From positions 1 through 64,000 of the forward strand of contig JAVBYI010000013.1 in assembly GCA_030824115.1 (NCBI GenBank): 64,000 nucleotides of DNA, in the 5' to 3' direction. Position 1 is the stretch's first letter. Each line of letters starts with the position of its first letter. The position numbers and the translations under genes are program-made. Positions 27,653 through 36,216 of the stretch are shown in pieces. The DNA comes from Rhodocyclaceae bacterium (lineage in GTDB: Bacteria > Pseudomonadota > Gammaproteobacteria > Burkholderiales > Rhodocyclaceae). Under the pieces are notes generated by a model. That model was not told where the DNA came from and did not search any database. It saw only the letters and a list, made by a program, of their open reading frames with translations.

Positions 27653-27662
27653 CCGACGTCAT

Positions 27663-27687
27663 GCCGTCCTGCCAGCGCCGACATTTC
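27663..27687 (+). repeat. Dispersed 24-bp repeat, copy 8
   Basis: Perfect consensus copy in the 70-bp space between the DapB-like gene and the response-regulator gene. Confidence 0.9.
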
Positions 27688-27722
27688 AACCTTGCTGTGG
27701 TGCGCGGTAAGATGGCGCGGCC

Positions 27723-28385
27723 ATGAAGATTCTGCTTGCTGAAGATGACCCCCTGGTGGGCGATGCCGTTGCCCAGGGTATGCGGCTGGCCGGCTTCACG
27801 ATGGATTGGGTGCGTGACGGCCGCGAGGCGCTGCATGCGCTGAAGGTTGGCAGCTATTCGCTGTTGTTGCTCGATCTCGGCCTGCCCATGCTGGACGGCC
27901 TGACCCTGCTCGACAAGCTGCGCCGCCAGGGCGACAAGATTCCCGTGCTGGTCATTACGGCGCGCGATGCCCTGCCGGATCGCATCGACGGCCTGAATCG
28001 CGGCGCCGACGACTATCTGGTCAAGCCCTTCGATCTGGAAGAACTGGTGGCGCGGGTGCATGCGCTGCTGCGGCGGGGTCAGGGACGCAGCCATTCCGAG
28101 CTGTGTCTCGGCAAGCTGTGCGTCAGTCCGCTCAACCATACCGTGACCCTCGACGGCAAGGATGTCCCGCTGACCTCGCGCGAGTTTTCCCTGCTGGCGG
28201 CGCTGATGGAAACCCCCGGTGCGGTCATCTCTGTGCGTGATATCGAGGAGCGGCTGTACGGCTGGGAAGAGGAAGTGTCGAGCAATGCCGTCGAAGTGCT
28301 GCTCCACCGCCTGCGCAAGAAACTCGGCGGCGAATGGGTGCGTAATGTGCGCGGGGTCGGTTTCAAGATCGTCGAGCCGGCTTGA
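27723..28385 (+). CDS. OmpR-family response regulator (QseB/PmrA-like)
   Basis: 220-aa two-domain regulator. The receiver domain has acidic residues EDD at 7-9, phospho-acceptor Asp51 (LLLDLGLPMLDG) and KPFDLEELVARV. The winged-helix domain has VPLTSREFSLLAALMETPG and VEVLLHRLRKKLGGEWVRNVRGVGF. It is the QseB/PmrA subgroup by overall sequence. It is coupled to the following kinase by a start/stop overlap. Its position between two symporter operons that share GTAAG direct repeats suggests that it regulates both. Confidence 0.93.
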   Translation: MKILLAEDDPLVGDAVAQGMRLAGFTMDWVRDGREALHALKVGSYSLLLLDLGLPMLDGLTLLDKLRRQGDKIPVLVITARDALPDRIDGLNRGADDYLVKPFDLEELVARVHALLRRGQGRSHSELCLGKLCVSPLNHTVTLDGKDVPLTSREFSLLAALMETPGAVISVRDIEERLYGWEEEVSSNAVEVLLHRLRKKLGGEWVRNVRGVGFKIVEPA

Positions 28386-29671
28386 ACTCGATCCGCGTTC
28401 GCCTGATTTTGTGGCTGACGGTGGCGTTGGGCGCCTCCAGCCTCTTCGTTGGCCTGATTGCCTATCAACTTGCCTGGGACGGCTTTAACCGTCTGCGTGA
28501 CTATTCGCTTGAGCAGATCGCCTATACGATTCTGCAGCACGAGGTGAATCCCAGTCCGGTGGCCGACCAGGCCGGCCAATACCTGAGCCAGGTGTGGAAT
28601 TCGGATGGCAGCCTGCGTTTCAGTACCCGACCGGAGATCAAGCTGCCGCTGCAGCCGACAGGCGCCCATCACCTCGATTGGCTGGGTGAGGAATGGCACA
28701 TTGTCACGGTGACGGAAGGCGAGCGCATCGTTCAAGTGGGCAACCCGACGTCCAATCGCGGCCTGATGTTCAAGGAGATTCGCCTCTGGCTCGGCATACC
28801 GCTGACCATCCTGGTGATGCTGATGGGCACCTTGATGTCGGGTGTGGTGGCCGATACCCTGATGCCGCTCGATACCTTGCGCCAGAAAATTCTTGCTCGC
28901 GCGCCCAGTCAGTTGGAGCCTTTGCCGGCAGAGGAACTCCCGGAAGAGATTGCGCCGCTGGTGGGCGCCATCAACGACCTGCTGGGCCGGCTTGACCACT
29001 TGCTCAGCAAACAGCGCAGTTTTATCGCCGACGCCGCGCATGAAATGCGCACGCCGCTGACGGCAATCAAGTTGCAGGCGCAAGTGATGGCGGCCAGCGC
29101 GACGGCGGAAGACCGTCAGGTGGCGCTGGCGGCGCTGCGTGCCGGGGTGGATCGTGCCACCCATCTGGTCGAGCAGTTGCTCCAGCTCGCCCGCTTCGAT
29201 GCCGAAGCGATGTACGCGCCAATGCTGCAGCCCTGCCGGGTGGCGCAACTGGCGCGCCAACTGGTGATCGAGTTTTCGCAACTCGCGGAAGAGCGTCGTA
29301 TCGACCTCGGCCTCGGGCATTGCGATGACGGGGTGATTGCTGCAGACGAAGCGGGACTGCGCATCCTGCTGGGCAATCTGATCGACAACGCGCTGCGTTA
29401 CGCGGGGGAAGGCAGTCGTGTCGATGTTGAGGTGCGCGCTGAAGCGGATCGGGTATCGCTGTGGGTGATCGATACCGGCCCGGGCATTCCGGCGGCCGCG
29501 CACGAGCAGGTATTCGAGCGCTTTCGCCGTCTTGCCAGCGCCGACATTCCGGGCAGCGGTCTCGGTCTGGCGATCGTCCGTGAAATTGTCGAACTGCACC
29601 ATGGACAGATCCATTTGCTGGATACGCCCGGCGGTGGCTTGAGTGTCCGCGTCGACCTGCCGCTCGCCTGA
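28382..29671 (+). CDS. Membrane sensor histidine kinase (QseC-like)
   Basis: 429-aa kinase starting with TTG at 28382, overlapping the regulator stop. The N-terminal helix (LILWLTVALGASSLFVGLIAYQ), a ~110-residue periplasmic sensor and a second helix (LWLGIPLTILVMLMGTLMSGVV) lead to HisKA with DAAHEMRTPLTAIK (His220) and HATPase (NLIDNALRYAGE, DTGPGIP, GSGLGLAIV). A dispersed repeat is translated as RLASADIPGSG in the ATP-lid just before the GSGLGL box. The signal is unknown; by context it may sense organic-acid supply. Confidence 0.92.
   Translation: MNSIRVRLILWLTVALGASSLFVGLIAYQLAWDGFNRLRDYSLEQIAYTILQHEVNPSPVADQAGQYLSQVWNSDGSLRFSTRPEIKLPLQPTGAHHLDWLGEEWHIVTVTEGERIVQVGNPTSNRGLMFKEIRLWLGIPLTILVMLMGTLMSGVVADTLMPLDTLRQKILARAPSQLEPLPAEELPEEIAPLVGAINDLLGRLDHLLSKQRSFIADAAHEMRTPLTAIKLQAQVMAASATAEDRQVALAALRAGVDRATHLVEQLLQLARFDAEAMYAPMLQPCRVAQLARQLVIEFSQLAEERRIDLGLGHCDDGVIAADEAGLRILLGNLIDNALRYAGEGSRVDVEVRAEADRVSLWVIDTGPGIPAAAHEQVFERFRRLASADIPGSGLGLAIVREIVELHHGQIHLLDTPGGGLSVRVDLPLA
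29526..29550 (+). repeat. Dispersed 24-bp repeat, copy 9
   Basis: GCCGTC-N4-CAGCGCCGAC plus ATTCC inside the kinase gene, translated as RLASADIP in the ATP-lid region, a segment of low conservation in histidine kinases. Confidence 0.85.
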
Positions 29672-29713
29672 ATTCACGATTTCCGCAGTTTCCGGGGGAG
29701 TTCTTGCGCCGAA

Positions 29714-29748
29714 CTTACAAACGCGCGCCTCGGTAAGTGGATGGTAAG
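29714..29748 (+). promoter_or_regulatory. GTAAG direct repeats upstream of the DUF485-actP operon
   Basis: GTAAG at 29733 and 29744 are direct repeats exactly 11 bp apart, with an inverted CTTAC at 29714-29718. The second copy extends to GTAAGTCCGTGTT, almost identical to the sequence before the DUF4212-symporter operon. It lies 67-100 bp upstream of the first start codon, a plausible activator site. Confidence 0.6.
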
Positions 29749-29815
29749 TCCGTGTTTCCTAGAGTCCCCGCTACGGCAATTCTGCCGTTACACCAATACG
29801 TTTAGAGGGGGCCAG

Positions 29816-30124
29816 ATGGCACAAGAGACCTATGAGCGGATTCGGGCTAACCCGAAATTCCAGCAATTTGTCAGCAAGCGCAATAAATACTCGATCGTGA
29901 TGAGCATTCTGATGATCATCGCCTACTACGGTTACATCCTGCTGATCGCCTTTGACAAGCCGTTCCTGGCGACCAAGCTCGGTCCGGGCATGGTGACGTC
30001 GATCGGTATCCCGATGGGCGTGGGCGTCATTGTCTTCACCATCGTTCTCACCTGGATCTATGTGCGTCGTGCGAATACCGAGTTCGATGCCGAGGCCGAA
30101 GCCATTATCAAGGAGGCGAATTAA
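29816..30124 (+). CDS. DUF485 small membrane protein (YjcH-like)
   Basis: 102-aa protein with two membrane helices ([20 protein letters not shown] and [21 protein letters not shown]) followed by [18 protein letters not shown]485/YjcH proteins are encoded directly before actP, as here, and are presumed partners of the permease. Its stop overlaps the actP start by one base (TAATG). Confidence 0.93.
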   Translation: MAQETYERIRANPKFQQFVSKRNKYSIVMSILMIIAYYGYILLIAFDKPFLATKLGPGMVTSIGIPMGVGVIVFTIVLTWIYVRRANTEFDAEAEAIIKEAN

Positions 30125-31854
30125 TGAATGCCGGTTTGAAATCTCTTTACGTTGCTGTCGCTGTCCTGCTGGCCGGTGCGGCCGGCATGGCGATTGCCGC
30201 CGGTGCCGATCTTGGTCAGACGCAGAAGCAGGCCACCAACTGGACGGCGATCGCGATGTTCGCCATCTTTGTCGGCGCCACGATGTACATCACCAAGTGG
30301 GCAGCCGGCAAGACCAAGTCGGCTGCGGACTTCTACACGGCGGGTGGCGGCATCACCGGTTTCCAGAACGGCCTCGCGATTGCCGGCGACTACATGTCGG
30401 CCGCGTCTTTCCTGGGTATCTCGGGCCTCGTTTTTGCGTCCGGTTTCGATGGTCTGATCTTCTCGATCGGCTGGCTGGTCGGTTGGCCCGTCATCACTTT
30501 CCTGATGGCAGAACGTCTGCGTAACCTCGGCAAGTTCACCTTCGCCGACGTGGCTTCCTACCGCTTTGCCCAGACCCCGCTGCGCAGCTTCGCGGCGACC
30601 GGCACGCTGGTGGTGGTGGCCTTCTACCTGATCGCCCAAATGGTCGGTGCCGGCCAGTTGATCAAGGTGCTGTTCGGCCTCGACTACATCTACGCGGTGA
30701 TGCTCGTCGGCGTCATCATGATGATGTACGTGCTGTTCGGCGGCATGACGGCAACGACCTGGGTACAGATCATCAAGGCGGTCATGCTGCTCATCGGCGC
30801 GACCTTCATGGCCGTGATGGTGCTGCTCCAGTTCGATTTCTCGCCCGAGATGTTGTTTGCCAAGGCGGTGGAAGTGCATGCCAAGCATGATGCGATCATG
30901 GGGCCGGGCGCATTGATCAACGATCCGATTTCAGCAATCTCCGTCGGCATGGCGCTGATGTTTGGCACCGCCGGCTTGCCGCACATCCTGATGCGCTTCT
31001 TCACCGTGCCGAACGCCAAGGAAGCCCGCAAGTCGGTCGCTTGGGCGACGACGTGGATCGGCTACTTCTACATTCTCACCTTCATCATCGGCTTTGGTGC
31101 CGTGGTCATGCTGATTCAGGACCCCGCTGCCTACTATGTGCCGAAGATCGTCGATGGCGTGCAAGCGGTCGGTGCCGATGGCAACCTGCTGTGGGATGGC
31201 CTCAAGGGCGGCGGCAATATGGCGGCGGTGCACCTCGCCAACGCCGTGGGCGGCAACATGTTCCTCGGCTTCATCTCTGCGGTGGCTTTCGCCACGATTC
31301 TGGCCGTAGTCGCCGGCCTGACGCTCTCGGGCGCTTCGGCGGTGTCGCATGACCTCTACGCCTCGGTCTGGCGTCATGGCAATGTCGATAGCGCTACCGA
31401 ACTGCGCGTCTCGAAGATCACCACGGTGATCCTCGGTATCGTTGCGGTGCTGCTCGGCATCATCTTCGAAAAGCAGAACGTCGCCTTCATGGTGATGCTG
31501 GCCTTCACGGTCGCCTGCTCGGCCAACTTCCCGGTGCTGTTCATGTCCGTGCTGTGGAAAGACTGCACGACCAAGGGTGCGGTTGCCGGTGGTAGCGTGG
31601 GCCTGGTGCTGTCGGTGGCCTTGACGATCATGTCGCCAGCCGTGTGGGAAGCTGCACTGGGCAACCCGAAGGGCAGCGCGATGTTCCCGTATGCCTCCGC
31701 CGCCATCTTCTCGATGACCTCCGCCTTCCTGGTGATCTGGATCGTCTCGCTGCTCGACAAGAGCGAGCAGGCGCTGAAGGAGCGCGCCCTGTTCTCCGAC
31801 CAGCTGACCCGCTCGGAAACGGGCGTGGGTGCTTCCGGCGCTTCGGGACACTAA
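30124..31854 (+). CDS. actP: Cation/acetate symporter ActP
   Basis: 576-aa SSS-family permease for acetate and similar short acids. The first hydrophobic segment ends in [10 protein letters not shown] and may act as an uncleaved or cleaved signal. Core motifs are [81 protein letters not shown] and [14 protein letters not shown]. No acetyl-CoA synthetase gene is in the window. A bidirectional terminator follows. Unlike the other two symporters here it lacks the EF-hand-like insert. Confidence 0.94.
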   Translation: MNAGLKSLYVAVAVLLAGAAGMAIAAGADLGQTQKQATNWTAIAMFAIFVGATMYITKWAAGKTKSAADFYTAGGGITGFQNGLAIAGDYMSAASFLGISGLVFASGFDGLIFSIGWLVGWPVITFLMAERLRNLGKFTFADVASYRFAQTPLRSFAATGTLVVVAFYLIAQMVGAGQLIKVLFGLDYIYAVMLVGVIMMMYVLFGGMTATTWVQIIKAVMLLIGATFMAVMVLLQFDFSPEMLFAKAVEVHAKHDAIMGPGALINDPISAISVGMALMFGTAGLPHILMRFFTVPNAKEARKSVAWATTWIGYFYILTFIIGFGAVVMLIQDPAAYYVPKIVDGVQAVGADGNLLWDGLKGGGNMAAVHLANAVGGNMFLGFISAVAFATILAVVAGLTLSGASAVSHDLYASVWRHGNVDSATELRVSKITTVILGIVAVLLGIIFEKQNVAFMVMLAFTVACSANFPVLFMSVLWKDCTTKGAVAGGSVGLVLSVALTIMSPAVWEAALGNPKGSAMFPYASAAIFSMTSAFLVIWIVSLLDKSEQALKERALFSDQLTRSETGVGASGASGH

Positions 31855-31882
31855 GCCCGCGCTTGATTGCAAGCTGCATTGC

Positions 31883-31913
31883 AAAAAAGGCCAACCTGCG
31901 GGTTGGCCTTTTT
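31883..31913. terminator. Bidirectional intrinsic terminator
   Basis: GGCCAACC, loop TGCG, GGTTGGCC, flanked by A-run and T-run (AAAAAA before, TTTTT after). It lies between the convergent actP and the 101-aa membrane protein gene and should work for both strands. Confidence 0.92.
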
Positions 31914-31923
31914 CATGGGAGCT

Positions 31924-32229
31924 TCAGAAGCACTGCAGTTGCTGCGCCTGACAATAGCTGCGTTTGAGCCAGGCCAGCCCGATCCAGCACCAGAACAGGA
32001 CGAAGAAGGCAACCACCGGCAGGTGCCGGTCGATGACCTGGGGCGGACATATGGCACGGACGAGCTTGAGGACGGGCCGCGTGGCGATGACGAACAGTTG
32101 GTAGATACTGTTGTCGTGTCGCCGCTGGCCTGCCAGCAGCGCCAGAAGACCCTGGCCCAGCAGCAGGAGTAGCGCGACTTCAGCCAATGCCCGCAGGGCG
32201 CCCAGGAGAAACAGTTCGGGGTGGCTCAT
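31924..32229 (-). CDS. Small hypothetical membrane protein, symporter-linked
   Basis: 101-aa protein with two hydrophobic regions (LGALRALAEVALLLLLGQGLLALLAG and VVAFFVLFWCWIGLAWL) joined by a basic loop with SIYQLFVIATRPVLKLVRAICPP, which recalls the YggT-like membrane fold. I do not assign a function. It starts 24 bp after the stop of the 708-aa symporter and is probably the last gene of that minus-strand operon. Confidence 0.75.
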   Translation of the reverse strand: MSHPELFLLGALRALAEVALLLLLGQGLLALLAGQRRHDNSIYQLFVIATRPVLKLVRAICPPQVIDRHLPVVAFFVLFWCWIGLAWLKRSYCQAQQLQCF

Positions 32230-32252
32230 GGGCAGATGAGGAGGCTGCCGGC

Positions 32253-34379
32253 TCAGTCGTCCTCGTCGCGGTGCGCCTTGGCCATGGCCGGATGGACCAG
32301 GTTGGGATAGCGCACGTGATCGACAAAGTCCTGGATTTTCTGGCTTGGGGCCGGCGAGATTAGGGTACCGATCACGACGCCGATGAAGCCGGCCGGAATG
32401 CCGAAGAGGCCGGCTGAAATCGGGCTGATGTCCCACCATAACGGCGCATTGATGCCGAAGAAGGGATAGGTCATCACCATGTAGGTGGCGCACACTGCCA
32501 AGCCGGCCAGCATGCCGAGGACGGCGCCGAGCTGGTTGGCGCGCTTCCAGAAAATGCCGAGCACCAGGGCAGGAAAGAAGGCCGAACCGGCGAGCGAGAA
32601 GGCGGCACCAACGAGGAACAGGATGTTGCCCGGTTTGAGCGAGGTGACATAGGCAGCCAGCATGGCGGCGAGCAGCAGCAGCGCCTTGGAGGCGACCAGT
32701 CGGCGGCTGGTCGGCGCGCTGGGGTCGATCATCTTGTAATAGACATCGTGCGACAGGGCATTGGCGATGGTTAGCAAGAGGCCGTCGGCGGTGGACAGCG
32801 CCGCCGCCAGACCACCAGCGGCGACCAGACCGGAGATGACATAGGGCAGGCCTGCGATCTCGGGGGTGGCGAGGACGATCAGGTCGCCGCCGATGGTGAT
32901 TTCGGCGAGTTGCACCAGACCGTCGCGATTGATGTCGGTGATTGCCATCAGGGTCTTGTCGACCGCAGCCCAGTTGCTCACCCAGGCAGGCAATGAGGCG
33001 AAGCTGGAGCCGACGAGGTTGTTGTAAACCTCGAACTTGACGAGGATGGCCAGGGCCGGCGCGGTGACGTAAAGCAGGAAGATGAAGAACAGCGACCAGA
33101 ACACCGAGCGGCGTGCCTCCTGCACCGAGGGCGTGGTGTAAAAGCGGATCAGGATGTGCGGCAGCGCGGCGGTGCCGACCATCAGGCAGAAGATCAGCGC
33201 GAGGAAATTTTTCTTCGCCTTGGTGCGATTCTCCTCCTGCTCGGCCGCATCCTTGCCGTCGGCGGCAAAGGCTTCGGCATGGGGCTTCACATGCCCGGCC
33301 TTGGCGCTGGCGCTGGTTCTGGTCGCCGCCCAGAGTTTGCTGGCTGCGCCCGGTGTGGCTGGATAATCCTTTAGTTCCTTTTCGGCAGCCTCGATGGTGC
33401 GGTAATCGTCGGGATCGGCGAGCCTGAGGGTCAATATCCGATCCTGAAGCTTCTGCTTTTCGGCGATGAGAAAGTCTTCGCCTCCTGCTTCCAGTCCCTG
33501 CAGGTTGGCCTCGGCATCCGCCGCGCGTGCACGGAAGATCGCCCGCACCGATTCTTCGGCGGCACCCTTGGGTGAGTCGGGCGTGTTGAATTCCTGTTCG
33601 AGCGCGCTGACCTTGGGCAGTACCGAGGTGTAGGCGGCGATCTGCGGAATCGGGTTGCCGGTATGAATCACCGACAGCCAGACCACCGGGATCATGTAGG
33701 CGACGATCAGGATGATGTATTGCGCGACCTGCGTCCAGGTCACCGCTTTCATACCGCCGAGGAAAGAGCAGACGAGGATGCCGGCGAGGCCAACGAACAC
33801 GCCGATGGTGAATTCGAGGCCGGTGAAGCGGCTGGTGATCAGGCCGACGCCATAGATTTGCGCGATCACATAGGTGAAGGAGCAGAGGATGGCGGCGAGC
33901 ACGCCGATCAGGCGCGGGATGTTGCCGCCATAACGGGCACCGAGAAAGTCGGGAATGGTGAATTGCCCGAACTTGCGCAGATACGGCGCCAGCAGCAGGG
34001 CGACCAGGACATAGCCGCCGGTCCAGCCCATGATGAAGGCCAGCCCGTCATAGCCGGAAAGGTAGAGCGTGCCAGCCATACCGATGAAGCTGGCGGCCGA
34101 CATCCAGTCGGCGCCGGTGGCCATGCCGTTGAACAGTGCCGGCACGCGCCGGCCGGCGACGTAATACTCCGAGACGTCGGCGGTTTTCGACATGAAGCCG
34201 ATGCCGGCATAGAGCAGGATGGTGGCGAACAGGAAGATGTAGCCGAGAATCTTGTTAGGCACGCCCAACATTTCGAGTGCCCCGACCAGCACCACGAAGG
34301 CGATGAAACCGCCGGTGTAAAAGCTGTAGTAACGCTTGAGTTGGCCGAAAAAGACCGAATTGTGTGCAGGGCCGGCCAT
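32253..34379 (-). CDS. Sodium:solute symporter with long hydrophilic insert and EF-hand loop
   Basis: 708-aa SSS symporter related to the 24544 gene (GADWMSAASFIGMAGTLYLSG, GWTGGYVLVALLLAPYLRKFG, GGMKAVTWTQVAQYIILI, LAAALSTADGLLLTIANALSHD). It differs by a ~150-residue Ala/Lys/Glu-rich, probably coiled insert between membrane segments, and by a canonical 12-residue EF-hand loop, DINRDGLVQLAE (Asp482 to Glu493), in the loop before ADxIVLATPEIAGLP. It is about 100 residues longer than its sister. The start at 34379 overlaps the stop of its DUF4212 partner. Confidence 0.88.
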   Translation of the reverse strand: MAGPAHNSVFFGQLKRYYSFYTGGFIAFVVLVGALEMLGVPNKILGYIFLFATILLYAGIGFMSKTADVSEYYVAGRRVPALFNGMATGADWMSAASFIGMAGTLYLSGYDGLAFIMGWTGGYVLVALLLAPYLRKFGQFTIPDFLGARYGGNIPRLIGVLAAILCSFTYVIAQIYGVGLITSRFTGLEFTIGVFVGLAGILVCSFLGGMKAVTWTQVAQYIILIVAYMIPVVWLSVIHTGNPIPQIAAYTSVLPKVSALEQEFNTPDSPKGAAEESVRAIFRARAADAEANLQGLEAGGEDFLIAEKQKLQDRILTLRLADPDDYRTIEAAEKELKDYPATPGAASKLWAATRTSASAKAGHVKPHAEAFAADGKDAAEQEENRTKAKKNFLALIFCLMVGTAALPHILIRFYTTPSVQEARRSVFWSLFFIFLLYVTAPALAILVKFEVYNNLVGSSFASLPAWVSNWAAVDKTLMAITDINRDGLVQLAEITIGGDLIVLATPEIAGLPYVISGLVAAGGLAAALSTADGLLLTIANALSHDVYYKMIDPSAPTSRRLVASKALLLLAAMLAAYVTSLKPGNILFLVGAAFSLAGSAFFPALVLGIFWKRANQLGAVLGMLAGLAVCATYMVMTYPFFGINAPLWWDISPISAGLFGIPAGFIGVVIGTLISPAPSQKIQDFVDHVRYPNLVHPAMAKAHRDEDD

Positions 34380-34639
34380 CAGTCTTCTTCCTCGGCCACG
34401 CCGTATGTCTTGTCCAACTGATTCATGCGCCGGGCGTAGAACCAGATGATCAGCACATAAATGATCAGGGCGCCCTGAGCGCCCATGTAGAAGCCCACCG
34501 GGCCAATGATGATGATCTCGTTCAGCTCGCGCGCAAACCAGCTTACCACAAAGGTGGCCACAAACCAGATGGTGAGCAGACCGGCCGTCAGGGCCTGGTT
34601 GCGGCGCCAATACTGTTTGTGCTTTTCTGTCAGTTGCAT
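34379..34639 (-). CDS. DUF4212 small membrane partner of the long symporter
   Basis: 86-aa protein with two helices (ALTAGLLTIWFVATFVVSWFA and IGPVGFYMGAQGALIIYVLIIWFY) and the RRMNQLDKTYGV tail typical of DUF4212. It overlaps the symporter start by TGATG. It is a paralogue of the 24270 gene product. The ATG at 34639 (MQLTEKHKQYW) is the family-like start. Confidence 0.9.
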   Translation of the reverse strand: MQLTEKHKQYWRRNQALTAGLLTIWFVATFVVSWFARELNEIIIIGPVGFYMGAQGALIIYVLIIWFYARRMNQLDKTYGVAEEED

Positions 34640-34695
34640 CTTGATCCCTGATGGCGGTGTGTTGTGGCTACGGTCGTCTGCGCGACGTTTGAATG

Positions 34696-34716
34696 GTAAG
34701 CTTAAACGAAGCTTAC
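34696..34716. promoter_or_regulatory. 21-bp palindrome with GTAAG arms
   Basis: GTAAGCTT (34696-34703), AAACG, AAGCTTAC (34709-34716) is a perfect 8-bp inverted repeat in the divergent region between the DUF4212-symporter operon and the CPA2 antiporter gene. It shares the GTAAG half-site with the other two symporter promoters, although the arrangement is inverted rather than purely direct. Confidence 0.55.
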
Positions 34717-34732
34717 ACAATTAACTAAAGTC

Positions 34733-36070
34733 ATGAGAACCGGATTCGCGTTACTTGTTTTGCTGACGCCACTGCCCGCCCTGGCCGCCGGTAGTGGCGC
34801 GGTGGGCGAAAACCTCCTCTGGCTGGCGCTGATCCTGATGAGCGCCCGCCTGTTTGCGCCGCTGGCGCAGCGTATCGGCTTTCCGGCGGTGCTGGGCGAG
34901 TTGCTGCTCGGTGTGGTGCTCGGCAATCTGGCGCTGTTGGGCATTGGCCTGTTCGACACGATCAAACAGGACCCGATCATTGCCTTCATCGCCGAACTGG
35001 GTGTAATCGTGCTGTTGTTGCAGATCGGTCTCGAAACGCGACTGGCCGATCTGGTAAAAGTCGGCGCTCGCGCGACGGCCGTGGGCGGCGTTGGCATTGT
35101 CGTGCCCTTTGTCCTGGGTGCCTTTCTGGTCGGGCCGTGGCTACTGCCGGGGCAGACGCAGAACACCTATCTGTTTCTCGGCGCCACACTGGCGGCCACT
35201 TCAGTTGGCATCACCGGCCGGGTCTTCCGTGATCTCGGCAAGCTCGGCACGCCCGCCGCTCGCATTGTGCTGGGGGCCGCAGTGATCGACGATGTGCTCG
35301 GCCTAGTCATCCTTGCCGTCGTATCGAGCCTGGTGCAGGCCGGTTCGGTGAGCATCGGGCAGGTGGGCGGCATCATTGCCGAGGCGGTGATCTTCCTCGC
35401 CGGCAGCATCTGGCTGGGCCGCAGGATCGCGCCGCATTCCTCGCGCTGGCTGGCCCACCTTGATGCCGGCCCATCGATGTTGTTTGCCCAGGTGCTCGCC
35501 ACCGCGCTTGCGCTGGCTTGGCTGGCGCATGCCATCGGCCTCGCGCCGATCATTGGTGCCTTTGCTGCGGGTCTGCTGTTCGAACCGCTGTTCCTCAAGG
35601 ATTTTCGGACGCCGCAAATCGTTCAGGACATCGAGCCGTTGATGCGTGAACCCGAAAGTCGAGCCCTGATGGATCAGTTGATGCCGATCCTGACGAAGCA
35701 TACCGGCCACCAGCACGAGCACATGATTGAGCCGATCGGCTATTTCTTCGTGCCGGTGTTCTTCGTGCTGACCGGCATGCAGGTGGATCTGGCTACCCTT
35801 GCCGATCCGCAGATCGTCGCTATTGCGCTGGGCGTGACAGTGGCCGCCGTGATCGGCAAGTTGGCCGCCGGCTACTTCGCCGGTTCGGCCGGCCGCTGGC
35901 TGGTCGGCTGGGGCATGGTGCCACGGGGCGAAGTGGGCCTGATTTTCGCCATGGTTGGCAAGCAGCTCGGCGTGATGGATGAGGCGATGTTTTCGGTCAT
36001 CGTCATCATGGTGATCCTGACCACGCTGATTACTCCGCCGGTATTGACCTGGCTGTTGCGCCGCGCCTAG
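34733..36070 (+). CDS. CPA2-family Na+(K+)/H+ antiporter
   Basis: 445-aa inner-membrane antiporter without a cytosolic TrkA domain. It has a short signal-like first helix, LLLQIGLETRLADLVKVG, SVGITGRVFRDLGK, AVIDDVLGLVILAVVS (the Asp-Asp pair proposed for cation binding), IGAFAAGLLFEPL and MVPRGEVGLIFAMVG. A charged loop with HTGHQHEHMIEP lies mid-protein. A likely role is to expel the Na+ brought in by the neighbouring symporters. A degenerate copy of the dispersed repeat is translated as KVGARATA near residue 110. Confidence 0.9.
   Translation: MRTGFALLVLLTPLPALAAGSGAVGENLLWLALILMSARLFAPLAQRIGFPAVLGELLLGVVLGNLALLGIGLFDTIKQDPIIAFIAELGVIVLLLQIGLETRLADLVKVGARATAVGGVGIVVPFVLGAFLVGPWLLPGQTQNTYLFLGATLAATSVGITGRVFRDLGKLGTPAARIVLGAAVIDDVLGLVILAVVSSLVQAGSVSIGQVGGIIAEAVIFLAGSIWLGRRIAPHSSRWLAHLDAGPSMLFAQVLATALALAWLAHAIGLAPIIGAFAAGLLFEPLFLKDFRTPQIVQDIEPLMREPESRALMDQLMPILTKHTGHQHEHMIEPIGYFFVPVFFVLTGMQVDLATLADPQIVAIALGVTVAAVIGKLAAGYFAGSAGRWLVGWGMVPRGEVGLIFAMVGKQLGVMDEAMFSVIVIMVILTTLITPPVLTWLLRRA
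35057..35080 (-). repeat. Degenerate copy of the dispersed 24-bp repeat
   Basis: Minus-strand GCCGTCGCGC, GAGCGCCGAC, TTTT: one core mismatch. It lies inside the CPA2 antiporter gene. It could be a decayed copy or a chance match constrained by the protein. Confidence 0.5.
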
Positions 36071-36216
36071 AAGACGCCGTCTGTTATCTACGCCAGCCTG
36101 GACAAGCGCAAATTTCTATAACGAATGAGAGAGGTTGTTGATCTGCCTCAATAACATTCTCCCATATGAGGATTTTAATTTAATCACGTTTTATCATTAA
36201 ATTTCTCATAAGCACT
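36071..36216. other. AT-rich intergenic segment
   Basis: Clearly more AT-rich than its surroundings (TTTTAATTTAATC, TCATTAAATTT). It contains an imperfect inverted repeat around GTTGTTGA and TCAATAAC. It probably holds the promoter of the 955-aa kinase. No small gene is visible. Confidence 0.4.

Noticed and set aside
35057-35080. Sixteenth copy of the dispersed repeat
   Set aside because: It has one mismatch in the core and lies in a conserved protein stretch (KVGARATA), so I list it only as degenerate and do not count it.
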